Shown piece after piece: positions 8,752 through 18,088 of a stretch of 64,000 nt of DNA. The DNA lies in NCBI GenBank assembly GCA_018240025.1, contig JAFEGM010000052.1:1-64000 (forward strand). The letters are read 5' to 3'. Positions within the stretch are counted from its first letter, which is position 1. The number at the start of each line of letters is the position of its first letter. The notes beneath the pieces were generated by a model. That model was not told where the DNA came from, made no database searches, and worked only from the letters and a program-made list of their open reading frames with translations. The translations under genes and the position numbers were made by a program. The DNA is from Verrucomicrobiota bacterium. GTDB lineage: Bacteria > Verrucomicrobiota > Verrucomicrobiia > Chthoniobacterales > SZAS-18.

Positions 8752-11511
8752 ATGTCTTTCGCCCGCCTCTTCTCCGCCGCCTGTGCCGGTCTTCTTGCCT
8801 GTTCGCTGAACGTCCGGGGCGCTGAGCTCTGGACTCCGCTCCCTGCCGGCGGGTCGCCCGGTCTCCTGGCCGCCAAACGCGCAACCAGTTCGCAGTTGCA
8901 CCGTCTCAATGAGCCGGCGTTGCGCGACCTCCTGGCCCAGGCGCCGCTGGAGGGCGCGAACGAAGAGGGTCAGCGGCTGATCATCTCTCTGCCTGCCCCG
9001 GACGGGACGCTGCAGCGATTCGCCGTGGAGGAGTCCAGCCTCATGGAACCGGCCCTGCAGGCGAAGTTCCCGGACATCCGGAGTTACGCCGCGCGAGGGG
9101 TGGACGATCCGGCGCTGAGCGCCCGGCTGGACATCAGTCCCGCGGGCTTTCACGGACAGGTCATCGGCCGGCTTGGACGCTGGCTCATCGATCCTTTGCC
9201 CGAGGCCGGGCAGGCGGTCTATCAGACTTACACCCGCCGCGCCGCGGTGCCGCCGGCGGAGAAGTTCCAATGCGGCGTTTCGGAATTGCAGCAGAAGCAG
9301 ATGTTCGGGGAACTGCGGCGTCAGTCCCTGCCCCCGACCACGGATCTCACCGTCGCCGGCAGCACGCGTCGGACCTTCCGACTCGCCGTGGCGGCTTCGA
9401 AGGAATACACCAACCGTTTCGGCGGCACGGTCAGTGGCGCCATGGCGGCCATCAACACCGCCATCAACCGGGTCACCGGGATTTACCAGACGGAGCTTTC
9501 GGTCAGCTTCACGTTGGTCGCGAACAACGACCAGATCATCTACACCAACGCCAACCCCGGGCCCTACAGCAACAACGACGCGTCCGCTGCGCTGACGCAG
9601 AATCAGACCAATCTGACCGCCGTCATCGGCGCGGCGAACTACGACATCGGGCACGTCTTCACCACTGGGAGCGGAGGTCTGGCTCAGCTTGGTGTGATCT
9701 GCAGGGACACACTCAAGGCCCAAGGCACCACCGGACTGGCCAACCCCACCGGTGACGCCTTCTACGTCGACTACGTCTGCCACGAGTTCGGCCATCAGTT
9801 CGGTGCCAACCACACCTTCAACAGCACGCAGGGCAGCTGTGGCGGCGGCAACCGTGAGAATGGGACCGCCTACGAACCCGGCAGCGGCACCACCATCATG
9901 GCCTACTCCGGCCTGTGCGGCAGCGACAACACCCAGAACCAGGTCGATGCGTTCTTCCACGCCGCCTCGTTCAACGAGATCACGAACTATCTGGCGACCG
10001 TCTCCTGCGGCACGACCACCGGCAACGGGGGCAACAATCCACCCAATCTCACGGCGCCCGCCGCCGGCACGGTCATTCCAAACAACACCCCGTTCCGATT
10101 GACCGCGACGGGCTCCGACCCCGACAGCGATGCGCTCACCTACAGCTGGGAGGAATACGACCTCGGGCCCGCGGGCGGGCTTTCGACGGCCGACAACGGT
10201 TTCAGCCCGCTTTTCCGCTCCTTCCCGCCGACCACCTCGCCCACCCGCAACTTTCCGCGCCTCGCGGTCCTGCGCGGCGAGGAAGCCGCCGACTCCGAGC
10301 GGCTGCCGACCTTCACCGGCGCCTCGACCCGCACGATGAACTTCCGGGTCACGGCGAGGGACAATCGCGGCGGCGTGCGTCAGGCGGCGACTTCGATCTC
10401 CATCGCGACCGCCGCCGGGCCGTTCCGGGTGACCTCGCAGAGCACCAGCGCGACGCTCACCGGGGGCAGCACGCAGACGGTCACGTGGAATGTGGCCGGC
10501 ACTACGGCCAACGGCATCAACACGAGCCAGGTCAACATTCGGCTCTCGACCGACGGGGGCGTCAATTTCTCCACCGTGCTGGCCTCGGCGGTCCCCAACA
10601 ACGGCTCCGCCACGGTCACGTTGCCCTCGGTCGATGCGGCCAACTGCCGCCTCATGGTCGAGGCGGTGGGCAACATTTTCTTCGCCATCAACGGCGCCAA
10701 CCTGACCATCAACACGAGCGGCCAGGCGCTGAGTTCCCGGCTCATCAACGTCTCGACCCGGCTGTCGGTCCAAACCGGGGAGGCCGTGGCCATCGGCGGC
10801 TTCGTCGTCGCCGGCACCGGCACGAAGCGGGTGATCGTGCGCGGCATCGGGCCGTCGCTCTCGGCCTTCGGCATCACCGCTCCGCTGGCCAATCCGACGC
10901 TCGAACTCTACAGCGGCCAGACCCTGCTGCAGAGCAACGACAACTGGCGTGCCACCCAGCAGACTGAGATCCAGAATTCGGGTTTCGCGCCGACCAGCGA
11001 ACCGGAATCCGCCCTCGTGGCCAATCTCGCCCCGGGCTCCTACACCGCCATCCTGCGCGGCAGCTCCGGGGGCACTGGGGTGGGCCTCGTCGAGGTCTAC
11101 GATCTCGACAGCGGCACGCCGACGGCGCGCCTGACCAACATCTCCACCCGCGGCCGCGTGCTCTCCGGCGACAGCATCGTCATCGGCGGCTTCGTGGTGA
11201 ACGGGAACGCCAACAAGCGGGTGATCGTCCGGGCAATCGGGCCGTCGCTGACGAATTTCGGGATCAGTGGAGCGCTCACCGATCCGGTGCTGGTGGTGAA
11301 GAACTCCAGCGGCACCACCATTGCCGAGAACGACGACTGGCAGACGCCGAGCAGCAACGCCAGCCTGGTCACGGGCACCGGCTTCGCGCCGAGCAGCGGC
11401 CTGGAATCGGCCGTCGTCCTCAACCTCGCTCCCGGTTCCTATACGGCCCTCGTTTCGGGCTTCGACGGCGCCGTCGGCGTGGGCTTGGTGGAGGTTTACG
11501 AGTTGCCCTGA
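8752..11511 (+). CDS. Secreted reprolysin-like (M12B) zinc metalloprotease with two C-terminal repeats
   Basis: This encodes 919 residues. I use the ATG at 8752, giving MSFARLFSAACAGLLACSLNVRG, a good signal peptide; a frame-open ATG at 8674 would bury it. A pro-region (about 25-190) precedes the catalytic domain, whose zinc motif CHEFGHQFGANHTFN supplies His344, Glu345, His348 and His354, followed by a Met-turn TIMAYSG. Ig/cadherin-like segments follow. The protein ends with two tandem repeats of roughly 120 residues: RLINVSTR..VIVRGIGPSL..NDNW..VGLVEVYDL and RLTNISTR..VIVRAIGPSL..NDDW..VGLVEVYEL. Such repeats are a hallmark of verrucomicrobial secreted proteins and may serve in surface attachment or sorting. 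The leader TTGTCCCTCTCCG is pyrimidine-rich. Confidence 0.9.
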   Translation: MSFARLFSAACAGLLACSLNVRGAELWTPLPAGGSPGLLAAKRATSSQLHRLNEPALRDLLAQAPLEGANEEGQRLIISLPAPDGTLQRFAVEESSLMEPALQAKFPDIRSYAARGVDDPALSARLDISPAGFHGQVIGRLGRWLIDPLPEAGQAVYQTYTRRAAVPPAEKFQCGVSELQQKQMFGELRRQSLPPTTDLTVAGSTRRTFRLAVAASKEYTNRFGGTVSGAMAAINTAINRVTGIYQTELSVSFTLVANNDQIIYTNANPGPYSNNDASAALTQNQTNLTAVIGAANYDIGHVFTTGSGGLAQLGVICRDTLKAQGTTGLANPTGDAFYVDYVCHEFGHQFGANHTFNSTQGSCGGGNRENGTAYEPGSGTTIMAYSGLCGSDNTQNQVDAFFHAASFNEITNYLATVSCGTTTGNGGNNPPNLTAPAAGTVIPNNTPFRLTATGSDPDSDALTYSWEEYDLGPAGGLSTADNGFSPLFRSFPPTTSPTRNFPRLAVLRGEEAADSERLPTFTGASTRTMNFRVTARDNRGGVRQAATSISIATAAGPFRVTSQSTSATLTGGSTQTVTWNVAGTTANGINTSQVNIRLSTDGGVNFSTVLASAVPNNGSATVTLPSVDAANCRLMVEAVGNIFFAINGANLTINTSGQALSSRLINVSTRLSVQTGEAVAIGGFVVAGTGTKRVIVRGIGPSLSAFGITAPLANPTLELYSGQTLLQSNDNWRATQQTEIQNSGFAPTSEPESALVANLAPGSYTAILRGSSGGTGVGLVEVYDLDSGTPTARLTNISTRGRVLSGDSIVIGGFVVNGNANKRVIVRAIGPSLTNFGISGALTDPVLVVKNSSGTTIAENDDWQTPSSNASLVTGTGFAPSSGLESAVVLNLAPGSYTALVSGFDGAVGVGLVEVYELP

Positions 11512-11552
11512 GGGGATTCGACTACGTCAGGGCACGCGGGCCGGCCTGGGTC

Positions 11553-11580
11553 TGGTCAAAACGCGCCTCAGTGGTCAAAA
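11553..11580 (+). repeat. Direct repeat TGGTCAAAA, two copies 19 bp apart
   Basis: Identical nonamers TGGTCAAAA lie at 11553-11561 and 11572-11580. The 19-bp start-to-start distance is close to two helical turns, so both face the same side of the DNA, as in direct-repeat operators. No cognate regulator is suggested by the neighbourhood, and chance cannot be excluded for only two copies. Confidence 0.4.
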
Positions 11581-11691
11581 TTCGCCAATTCGGCCCCCGC
11601 CGTCTCCTCGACGATCTCGCCCTCACGCGCCCCAAGCCCTTGCCGGGAGAAGTTTTTTACTCTGGAAAATCGGGCTCCCGACGAATTTTCG

Positions 11692-11760
11692 CCCCTCGAT
11701 TTTCCGCTTGGCACCGCCGCTGCTAAGGCGGTGCTGCGTCTGCGCAAGCGGACAAGGGGA
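11692..11760 (+). other. Possible multi-branched structured RNA element
   Basis: Nested complementarity is directly visible: CCCCT (11692-11696) with AGGGG (11756-11760), TCCGCTT (11704-11710) with AAGCGGA (11747-11753), and inside these a perfect 8-bp hairpin GCACCGCC/GGCGGTGC (11712-11719 and 11728-11735, loop GCTGCTAA) plus a weak GCG/CGC hairpin (11737-11746). Together they form a closed junction with two arms. I do not recognise a known riboswitch class. Strand is assumed from the downstream gene. Confidence 0.4.
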
Positions 11761-11771
11761 AAAACAAGGGC

Positions 11772-11846
11772 TGCCCGATCCGCGGGGATAGTTGAAAATC
11801 CGGGGGGAATCTTTCAACGGGAGCGGATCGGGCAGTTTTCCTTTTC
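11772..11846 (+). terminator. Terminator/attenuator-like hairpin upstream of the macroglobulin gene
   Basis: A perfect 13-bp inverted repeat, CTGCCCGATCCGC (11772-11784) with GCGGATCGGGCAG (11824-11836), encloses a second 7-bp repeat GTTGAAA (11792-11798) with TTTCAAC (11813-11819). It is followed directly by TTTTCCTTTT. This is the form of an intrinsic terminator. It lies about 100 bases before the ATG of the plus-strand gene and could be the 3' end of a short leader RNA, an attenuator, or simply the terminator of the protease gene. Confidence 0.65.
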
Positions 11847-11934
11847 GAGGGGATGAGGCGGCTGCGGAACCGCGCGCGATTCGGCCGACCGCGGCAAACT
11901 TCCACTGGCCCCGCTGCGTCCCGCCTTCCACATT

Positions 11935-11940
11935 GGAGGA
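11935..11940 (+). promoter_or_regulatory. Consensus ribosome binding site of the macroglobulin gene
   Basis: GGAGGA lies four bases before the ATG at 11944. It fixes the start and is notable because almost no other start codon in the window has such a site. Confidence 0.85.
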
Positions 11941-11943
11941 CAT

Positions 11944-14900
11944 ATGCGCTTCCTGCTTTGTGCCGCTTTGTTCGCGGCCACTCTTGCTTCGCTCAGCCCG
12001 GCTCAGGACGAAGGTGGCGGCGGAGGAGGCATCTCGCTCGAACCGGCCAGCGGCGAGCTGAATCCCCGCGACACGCTGACCATCTCGTTCCCCACGCCGA
12101 TGGTCGAGGCCGCGGTCATCGACGCCCCGAATCGACCCGCCCCCATCGAGTTCACGCCCGCCGTGAAGGCCACCTGGCTCTGGAAGAGCCAGACCGAGGG
12201 CAGCTATCAAATCGACGGCGGCATCACGCCCGGCACGAAGTATCGGCCGCGGCTGGTCGCCGGTCTGCGCGATCTCCGCGGCGCCCCGGTGACCTCGCTG
12301 CCCGCCGCGCAGTACGAAAGCCGGGTCTTCAAGGCCAGCACCGAGTTCGAGCCGCGCAAGCGCCTGCGCGGGAAGCCGCAGATCCTGGTCGAGTTCACCT
12401 ATCCGGTGGAGCTGTCGGATGTCGCAGATAAAATCTACTTCCAGGATCGCGACAGCCTCGCGCGCCTCGGCGCGGAGATCGGGATGAACCCGAACGACCG
12501 CAATACCTCCGACGAAAACGAAGCCACCAAGCTCCGCGTCACGCCGCGCGAGCCGCTGCCGCCGGGCCGGACGTACGACCTGATCCTCGACGGCGTCCGC
12601 ACGCAGGCCGGAGGTTCGGCGCTGCCGTATCTGCAGCGCTTCCCGCTCGGTCCGACGATGCCGTTGGCGGTCGAGTGGCTGGGCGCCTTCAACGCCCCGC
12701 GCGAGGCTCCGGCCATCCGCGCGCAGTTCACTGAAGAACTCGTGCCGGAGACGGTCAATGCCAGCACGGTTAAGGTCGAGCCGGCCGTGCCGAAGATGAA
12801 GATCCGCAGCTCGCTCAGCGCCCTCGTCATCGAAGGCGAGTTCGACCAGAAGGTGCGCTACAAGGTCACGCTCGGCACCGGCATTCGCGACATCAGCGGC
12901 TACACGCTGCCGGCCGAATCGCGTTGGGGCGCGACCTTTCAGCCGAAGCCCGGCGCGGTCTTCTTCCCCGGCGCGCTGGTGCATCAGCGCGCCCGCAGCG
13001 GGCTCAATTTCTCCTTCGTCCAAATCAACACCGGCGAGCTGAAATGGCGCCTGGCCGAGCTGCCGGTGGAGAAGCTGGCCGAGGTGGAGAAGCGCCTGCG
13101 CGAGTTCACCGAGTCGCGGGTCGACCCGATCACCAAGGAGCCGATCAAGGATCCGAAAACCGGCTTCACGCTCGGGCGGGAGACGGAGGTCTTCGTCGAT
13201 GCCTTCGGCCTGCGCGAGGTCGCCAGCGGCACGTTCCCGGCCAGCGCCGATCCGAACGAGGAGTCGCTCCGCACCATCCAGTGGGCGCCGGCCGGCGGGG
13301 CCAAGCCATTGGGCGGATTCTATCTGCTCGAGGTCACCGGCCCGCTGCGCGGAGGCGAGTCGGCGAAGATCGCGGGGCATCGCAGCATCGTCTGCTTTAG
13401 CGACGCCATCCTGACGCAGAAGCGCAGCGCCGATCGCATCATCCTCCGCGCCACCCGGATGCGCGACGGCACGCCCATCGCCGATGCCAAAGTCCGGCTG
13501 GTCAATCGCAACCATTTCCTCCTCGCCACCGCCACCACCGACGGCGCCGGCCTGGCCACCTTCGCGACCAGCGCGCTGAAGAAATTCGACGACAAGGAAA
13601 AGGGCCGCTTGTTCCTGGCCGAGACGAGCGAGGGCTACGCGATCCAGCCGTTCGACACGACGGCCTTCAATCCCGACTACAGCTCGCCGCGCTCGGCCGC
13701 CCGTCTGCTCCGCGCGGTGCAGTTCACCGACCGCAATCTCTACCGCCCGGGCCACGTCATGAAGGTCAAGGGCCTGGCGCGCTACGCCGATCCGCTCGGC
13801 GAAATCCGCGAGATCCCCGTCGGCGCGCAGGTGCGCTGGGCGGTGACGAAGGAATACGCCAACGAGGTCATCGCGCAGGGCGAGACAACGGTCTCGGCCG
13901 AGGGCGGCTGGGAGGCCGAATGGAGCATTCCGAACGAGATCAAGCTTGGAACCTATTCCGTGAGCGCTTCGATCGGCGGGGTCGCCGCCGGTCGCTCCGC
14001 CACGATCAAGATTCAGGAATACAAGGCGCCGCTCTTCGTGGTGAGCGCCGAGCCCGAGAAGATGCCGGTGCCGACGACCAACGCGGTCCTGAAGGTCAAC
14101 TCCGCCTATTTCTCCGGCCAGCCCAACGGCGGCGCCAAGGTGCGCTGGAAGGCGCTCTGGACGCGCAACGACTACGACGGCGAGGGCAGCTTCATGAAGA
14201 CCGACAATCGTTCGGAGACGCCCGAGCCGGAGGACGACTCCGCCACCGTCGAGGGCGAGGCCAAGCTCGATGTGGAAGGCCGCGTCACGCTGACCTGCGA
14301 GGCGCCGAAGACGCTCGTCGGCACGCGCTATCAGGTCGGCTGGACGGTCTTCGTCACTTCGCTCGACGGCCAGACCATCCAGCCCAACAACATCGACTCC
14401 GTCACCGTCATGCTGCGCCCGGTGGGCCTCGGCGTGAAGGTCGAAGAAGGCGAGCGCAAGACCCCGCAGCGACTGGTGAAGGTGTCGGTCGATGCCTTCG
14501 ACATCGACGGGAAATCGACCGCCACCGCGCTCAAGCCGGAGGTCGAGATCTTCCAGGTCTCCACCAAGGTGGCGAAGGAGAAGGTCGCGCCGTTCGTCTT
14601 CCGCTACCGCAACACGCCGCAGTTCAACAGCGTGAAGAAGGTGGCGATCTCGGTCCCCGGCTCGGTCGAGCTGCCACTGACCAAGAGCGGCAAATGGGTC
14701 GCCGTGGTCAGCGCGCCGGGCGTGCGCCGGGTCAGCGCCTCCGAGTTCTTCAGCGGCGACACCGAGGACGAGGTGCCGGTGACCGACGACACCTCGCTGG
14801 AGGTGCGCGAGCAGAAGTCGAAGCTGGATCTCGCGTGGGAGGACGCGAAGCGCGACAGCGTGGTCGGCGCGAAAACCCCGCTCCTCATCCGCACGCCCAT

Positions 14901-17544
14901 CACCGGCCGCGCCTGGGTCACGGTCGAGGCCGAGGGCCAGGTCATCGACTCGTTCGACGTGCCCGTCGGCGGCAACAACGCGCGCTTCGACCTGCCGATG
15001 CGCCCGGAGTTCGCGCCGAATTCCTACGTCTCCGTGTACCTCATCAAGCCCGGCGGCGAGAAGGACCTCCCGGCCGAGCGCTTCGGGACCCTCAATCTCA
15101 AGGTCAAGCGGCCTGACTGGGACCTCGAGATCACGCCCACCTTCGACAACGCCGTGGTGCGCCCGGCCGAGCTGATCAGCGGCAGCGTGCTCGTGGTCTC
15201 GAACCAGCGCCCGGTGGCCGACGCCGACCTGACCGTCTTCGCGGTCGACGACGCCGTGCTCGAACTCGGCCGCTGGTCGGCGCCCGACGTGAAGGAGCAG
15301 ATGCGCCCGAATCGGCAGCATGGCGTCAGCACGTTCATGGCGCTGAACGAGTTCATCAGCGGGATCAATCCGCGCAGTCAGTTCCAAAAGGGTTTCATCA
15401 TCGGCGGCGGCGGCCAGGACGACGCCGGCTTCGTGCGGCGTGACTTCAAGGCACTGGCCTATTGGAAGACCGGCGTGCGGACCGATGCGGCCGGCAAGGC
15501 GACCTTCCAGTTCCCCGCGCCGGACAATCTCTCGCGCTTCCGTCTCGTGGCGGTCGGTCAGACCAAGGCCCATCAGTTCGGCGTCGGACAGGCCACGGTC
15601 GAGGTGGCCAAGCCGCTCATCGTCGAGCCTGCACTCCCGCGCTTCCTGCGCCAGGGCGACGAGGTCGAACTGCGCGCCGTTGCGCGGCTCGGCAGCGAAT
15701 CCAGCAAGGCCGGCAAGGTGACCGTGAAGATCGTGCCCGACGGCCAGCTGCAGCTCGTCGGCCCGGCCACGCTGACGGCCGAGGTGGCGAAGGGCAATCC
15801 GACCGCCTTCCGCTTCCGCGCGAAGGTCGCGCCCGAGGCCACCAGCGCGAAGGTGCGGCTGGAAGGCGCCAGCGAGGGCGTCGCCGCGCAGACTGATGCG
15901 GTCGAAGTCACGCTGCCGGTGCATCCGCCGGTGGTGCCGCGCAAGGAGGCCGCCTCCGGCACGCTCGCGGCCGGCGCGACCAGCTTCCCGCTGGGCGAGA
16001 AGCTGCCGGCCGACTGGCGCAAACCCGGCGCGAAAGGCACGGTCGAGGCGGTCGTCTCGACCTCTCCGCATCTGCCGCGACTGCTCGCGCTGGAAGCGCT
16101 GCTCGACTACCCGCACGGCTGCTTCGAGCAGGTCACGTCCAAGGCCTTGACCCACACGCTGGTAGCCGAACTGCTGCGCACCGTCCCGCCCGGGCTGGGC
16201 GAAAAGCGCGATTCGCGCGCGGCGGTGGAATCGGTCCTGCGTCTCTACGAGAAGCACATGCTCTACGGCGGCGGTCTGCCCTACTGGCCGAGCAGCGGCG
16301 AGGAGCGCAGCGGCACGGGGAATCCGTTCGTCACCACCTATGCGCTTTGGGCCGTGCAGCAGGCGTCCACCGCGGGCTACAAGGTCCCGGCGGGCGTGGA
16401 GGAGAACCTGAGCGGCGCGGTCGTGAAGATCGCGCAGAACAAGACGCAGACGCCGTATCTGCGGGCTTTCGCGCTCTTCGTCATGGCGAACTACGCCACC
16501 TCGACGCTGGAGCTGGACGACTACCTTTCGGTCTATCGCGAGCGCGAAAAACTGAGCGACGAAGGCCGCGCGCTGCTGGCTCTCGCGCTGCACGTCCGCA
16601 AGGCCGCCACCAAGGAGCGCGATCAACTGGTGCGCGAGTTGGGCGAACTGGCGGTCAAGGAACGGGCCTTCGATCCCAATACGTTCACCTCGGACAATCG
16701 AGCCTTCGCCACCGCCTTCGCCGCGTTGGAGGAGATCAAGCCGCCGACGTGGACGAAGGAAAAGCGCGAGGCCGCCGTCAAGCGCCTGACCGCCCTCCTC
16801 GACGACGCGCCCGGGCATTCGACGCAGGAGAATCTGTGGGCGCTCTACGCCTTCCGCGCGGTGGTGCGGGCCGATGCCAAAGGCACCCCCATCGCCAAGC
16901 TGCGTCCACCGCGCACGCGGGCCGCGTTCCCCGTGATGTCGCCGGATTCCACCTCGGCCCTCTGGCCGGGGCGCGACCTGGCCAACCCTGCGCCGATTCC
17001 GCTGCAGGACCTGGTCCCGCTGGCCGCGACTCCGCTGAGCTATTTGCTCCAGGCCACCTACACGCCTCCGCCGGGCTTGGCGGACAACGACCGGCGCGAC
17101 CGCGGTTTCCGCATCGAGCGGGTGGTGAAGAATATCACCGACCCGGCCCGCAACGGTTCCGCCCAGGCGCCGTACAAGCTGAACGACCGCCTGCTCGTGA
17201 CCTATCGCATCGTGGCCGCCAAGCAGGCCTACTATGTCGCGCTGGAAGACGAATTGCCCGCGGGCGTCGAGAACATCAGCCCCGATCTGGCCATGTTCGC
17301 CGACACCCTCGGCGTGAAGCCGGAGGAGGGCGGTCGTTTCTGCGAGCTCTCGTTCGTCGAGCGTCGCGATCAAAAGACCAATCTCTACTTCGACCGTCTG
17401 CCCAACGGCAGCAGCACCTACAGCGTTCTCCTGCGCGTGAGCGCCCCCGGCACCTTCCGCTGGCCCTCGGCCGTGGCGACGCCGATGTACGACCCGCGTC
17501 GCAGCGGGCAGTCGGCGGCCAGTGAGGTGAGCGTGGTGGAGTGA
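11944..17544 (+). CDS. Bacterial alpha-2-macroglobulin with intact thioester
   Basis: This encodes 1866 residues, longer than E. coli YfhM (about 1650). Such proteins trap proteases in the envelope: cleavage of a bait region exposes a reactive thioester that captures the attacker. The N-terminus MRFLLCAALFAATLASLSPAQ is a signal peptide without a lipobox cysteine, so a soluble periplasmic or secreted protein is inferred instead of the usual lipoprotein. Macroglobulin-like beta domains fill the first two thirds, followed by the central 'VFAVDDAVLELGRW' block. The thioester GCFEQ is present at Cys1393-Gln1396 in the alpha-helical TED domain. No pbpC gene, the common partner of the lipoprotein type, is nearby. 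The start is fixed by a GGAGGA site. Confidence 0.93.
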   Translation: MRFLLCAALFAATLASLSPAQDEGGGGGGISLEPASGELNPRDTLTISFPTPMVEAAVIDAPNRPAPIEFTPAVKATWLWKSQTEGSYQIDGGITPGTKYRPRLVAGLRDLRGAPVTSLPAAQYESRVFKASTEFEPRKRLRGKPQILVEFTYPVELSDVADKIYFQDRDSLARLGAEIGMNPNDRNTSDENEATKLRVTPREPLPPGRTYDLILDGVRTQAGGSALPYLQRFPLGPTMPLAVEWLGAFNAPREAPAIRAQFTEELVPETVNASTVKVEPAVPKMKIRSSLSALVIEGEFDQKVRYKVTLGTGIRDISGYTLPAESRWGATFQPKPGAVFFPGALVHQRARSGLNFSFVQINTGELKWRLAELPVEKLAEVEKRLREFTESRVDPITKEPIKDPKTGFTLGRETEVFVDAFGLREVASGTFPASADPNEESLRTIQWAPAGGAKPLGGFYLLEVTGPLRGGESAKIAGHRSIVCFSDAILTQKRSADRIILRATRMRDGTPIADAKVRLVNRNHFLLATATTDGAGLATFATSALKKFDDKEKGRLFLAETSEGYAIQPFDTTAFNPDYSSPRSAARLLRAVQFTDRNLYRPGHVMKVKGLARYADPLGEIREIPVGAQVRWAVTKEYANEVIAQGETTVSAEGGWEAEWSIPNEIKLGTYSVSASIGGVAAGRSATIKIQEYKAPLFVVSAEPEKMPVPTTNAVLKVNSAYFSGQPNGGAKVRWKALWTRNDYDGEGSFMKTDNRSETPEPEDDSATVEGEAKLDVEGRVTLTCEAPKTLVGTRYQVGWTVFVTSLDGQTIQPNNIDSVTVMLRPVGLGVKVEEGERKTPQRLVKVSVDAFDIDGKSTATALKPEVEIFQVSTKVAKEKVAPFVFRYRNTPQFNSVKKVAISVPGSVELPLTKSGKWVAVVSAPGVRRVSASEFFSGDTEDEVPVTDDTSLEVREQKSKLDLAWEDAKRDSVVGAKTPLLIRTPITGRAWVTVEAEGQVIDSFDVPVGGNNARFDLPMRPEFAPNSYVSVYLIKPGGEKDLPAERFGTLNLKVKRPDWDLEITPTFDNAVVRPAELISGSVLVVSNQRPVADADLTVFAVDDAVLELGRWSAPDVKEQMRPNRQHGVSTFMALNEFISGINPRSQFQKGFIIGGGGQDDAGFVRRDFKALAYWKTGVRTDAAGKATFQFPAPDNLSRFRLVAVGQTKAHQFGVGQATVEVAKPLIVEPALPRFLRQGDEVELRAVARLGSESSKAGKVTVKIVPDGQLQLVGPATLTAEVAKGNPTAFRFRAKVAPEATSAKVRLEGASEGVAAQTDAVEVTLPVHPPVVPRKEAASGTLAAGATSFPLGEKLPADWRKPGAKGTVEAVVSTSPHLPRLLALEALLDYPHGCFEQVTSKALTHTLVAELLRTVPPGLGEKRDSRAAVESVLRLYEKHMLYGGGLPYWPSSGEERSGTGNPFVTTYALWAVQQASTAGYKVPAGVEENLSGAVVKIAQNKTQTPYLRAFALFVMANYATSTLELDDYLSVYREREKLSDEGRALLALALHVRKAATKERDQLVRELGELAVKERAFDPNTFTSDNRAFATAFAALEEIKPPTWTKEKREAAVKRLTALLDDAPGHSTQENLWALYAFRAVVRADAKGTPIAKLRPPRTRAAFPVMSPDSTSALWPGRDLANPAPIPLQDLVPLAATPLSYLLQATYTPPPGLADNDRRDRGFRIERVVKNITDPARNGSAQAPYKLNDRLLVTYRIVAAKQAYYVALEDELPAGVENISPDLAMFADTLGVKPEEGGRFCELSFVERRDQKTNLYFDRLPNGSSTYSVLLRVSAPGTFRWPSAVATPMYDPRRSGQSAASEVSVVE

Positions 17545-17548
17545 CGCC

Positions 17549-18088
17549 ATGGAGGAAGAACTGGCGGCGCTTCGCGATGTCGTCTCACGGCTGGAGGCCG
17601 CGGGCATCGACTACATGTTGACCGGGTCAATGGCCCTCAACTGCTACGCCCAGCCGAGGATGACGCGCGACATCGACCTCGTGGTTGCTTTCCATTTGAA
17701 GGACGCGGCGCGGATCGAAACGACCTTGGGGCCGAACTACTACGTCTCGGCGGAAGCTGCGACCGAAGCTGTTCTGCGACAGCGAAGCTTCAACGCAATT
17801 CACCAGGCGTCCTTGATCAAGATCGACTTCATGGTTCGCAAGCGGGAGGAGTTCCGCGAGCACGAGTTTCGCCGACGCACTCGCCTCAGGATCGGCGAGT
17901 TCGAGTTTTGGGTGGTCACGAAAGAGGACCTCATCCTGGCAAAACTCTTCTGGGCGAAAGATTCGCTTTCCGAGCGTCAAATCGCGGATGTGGAGAACCT
18001 GATTGCGACCGGCTGCGACGAGTCGTATCTGAGGAAATGGTCAGCCGAATTGAACCTGATCGATATGCTGACACGGGTTTTGCGGTAG
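17549..18088 (+). CDS. Nucleotidyltransferase-fold protein (AbiEii/MNT-like)
   Basis: This encodes 179 residues. The signature TGSMALNCYAQPRMTRDIDL (Gly26-Ser27, Asp41, Asp43) plus a later KIDFMV (Asp93) gives the three acidic residues of a DNA polymerase-beta-type nucleotidyltransferase. The C-terminal half is helical with VVTKEDLILAKLFWAKD, typical of the small 'nucleotidyl transferase' proteins that accompany toxin-antitoxin or abortive-infection loci. It begins four bases after the macroglobulin stop, so it is probably on the same transcript. It overlaps the small gene at 18037. Substrate unknown; an RNA- or protein-nucleotidylating toxin is one possibility. Confidence 0.8.
   Translation: MEEELAALRDVVSRLEAAGIDYMLTGSMALNCYAQPRMTRDIDLVVAFHLKDAARIETTLGPNYYVSAEAATEAVLRQRSFNAIHQASLIKIDFMVRKREEFREHEFRRRTRLRIGEFEFWVVTKEDLILAKLFWAKDSLSERQIADVENLIATGCDESYLRKWSAELNLIDMLTRVLR

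Larger units (their letters stand above)
11512..11943 (+). other. 432-bp non-coding region dense in inverted repeats
   Basis: No credible coding frame was found here. The stretch separates the metalloprotease from the alpha-2-macroglobulin gene. It contains a pair of direct repeats (11553-11580), several short inverted repeats (CGGGAG 11644-11649 with CTCCCG 11675-11680; GGAAAATCG 11664-11672 with CGATTTTCC 11698-11706), a possible three-way-junction fold (11692-11760) and a long terminator-like hairpin (11772-11846). Some of the pairings exclude one another, so alternative folds are possible. The last 97 bases run to the macroglobulin ribosome site. Confidence 0.6.

Noticed and set aside
11623..17607. 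A 1994-codon open frame on the minus strand
   Set aside because: It is antisense to the alpha-2-macroglobulin gene and is an Arg/Gly/Ala-rich artefact of high-GC codon usage without domain features.
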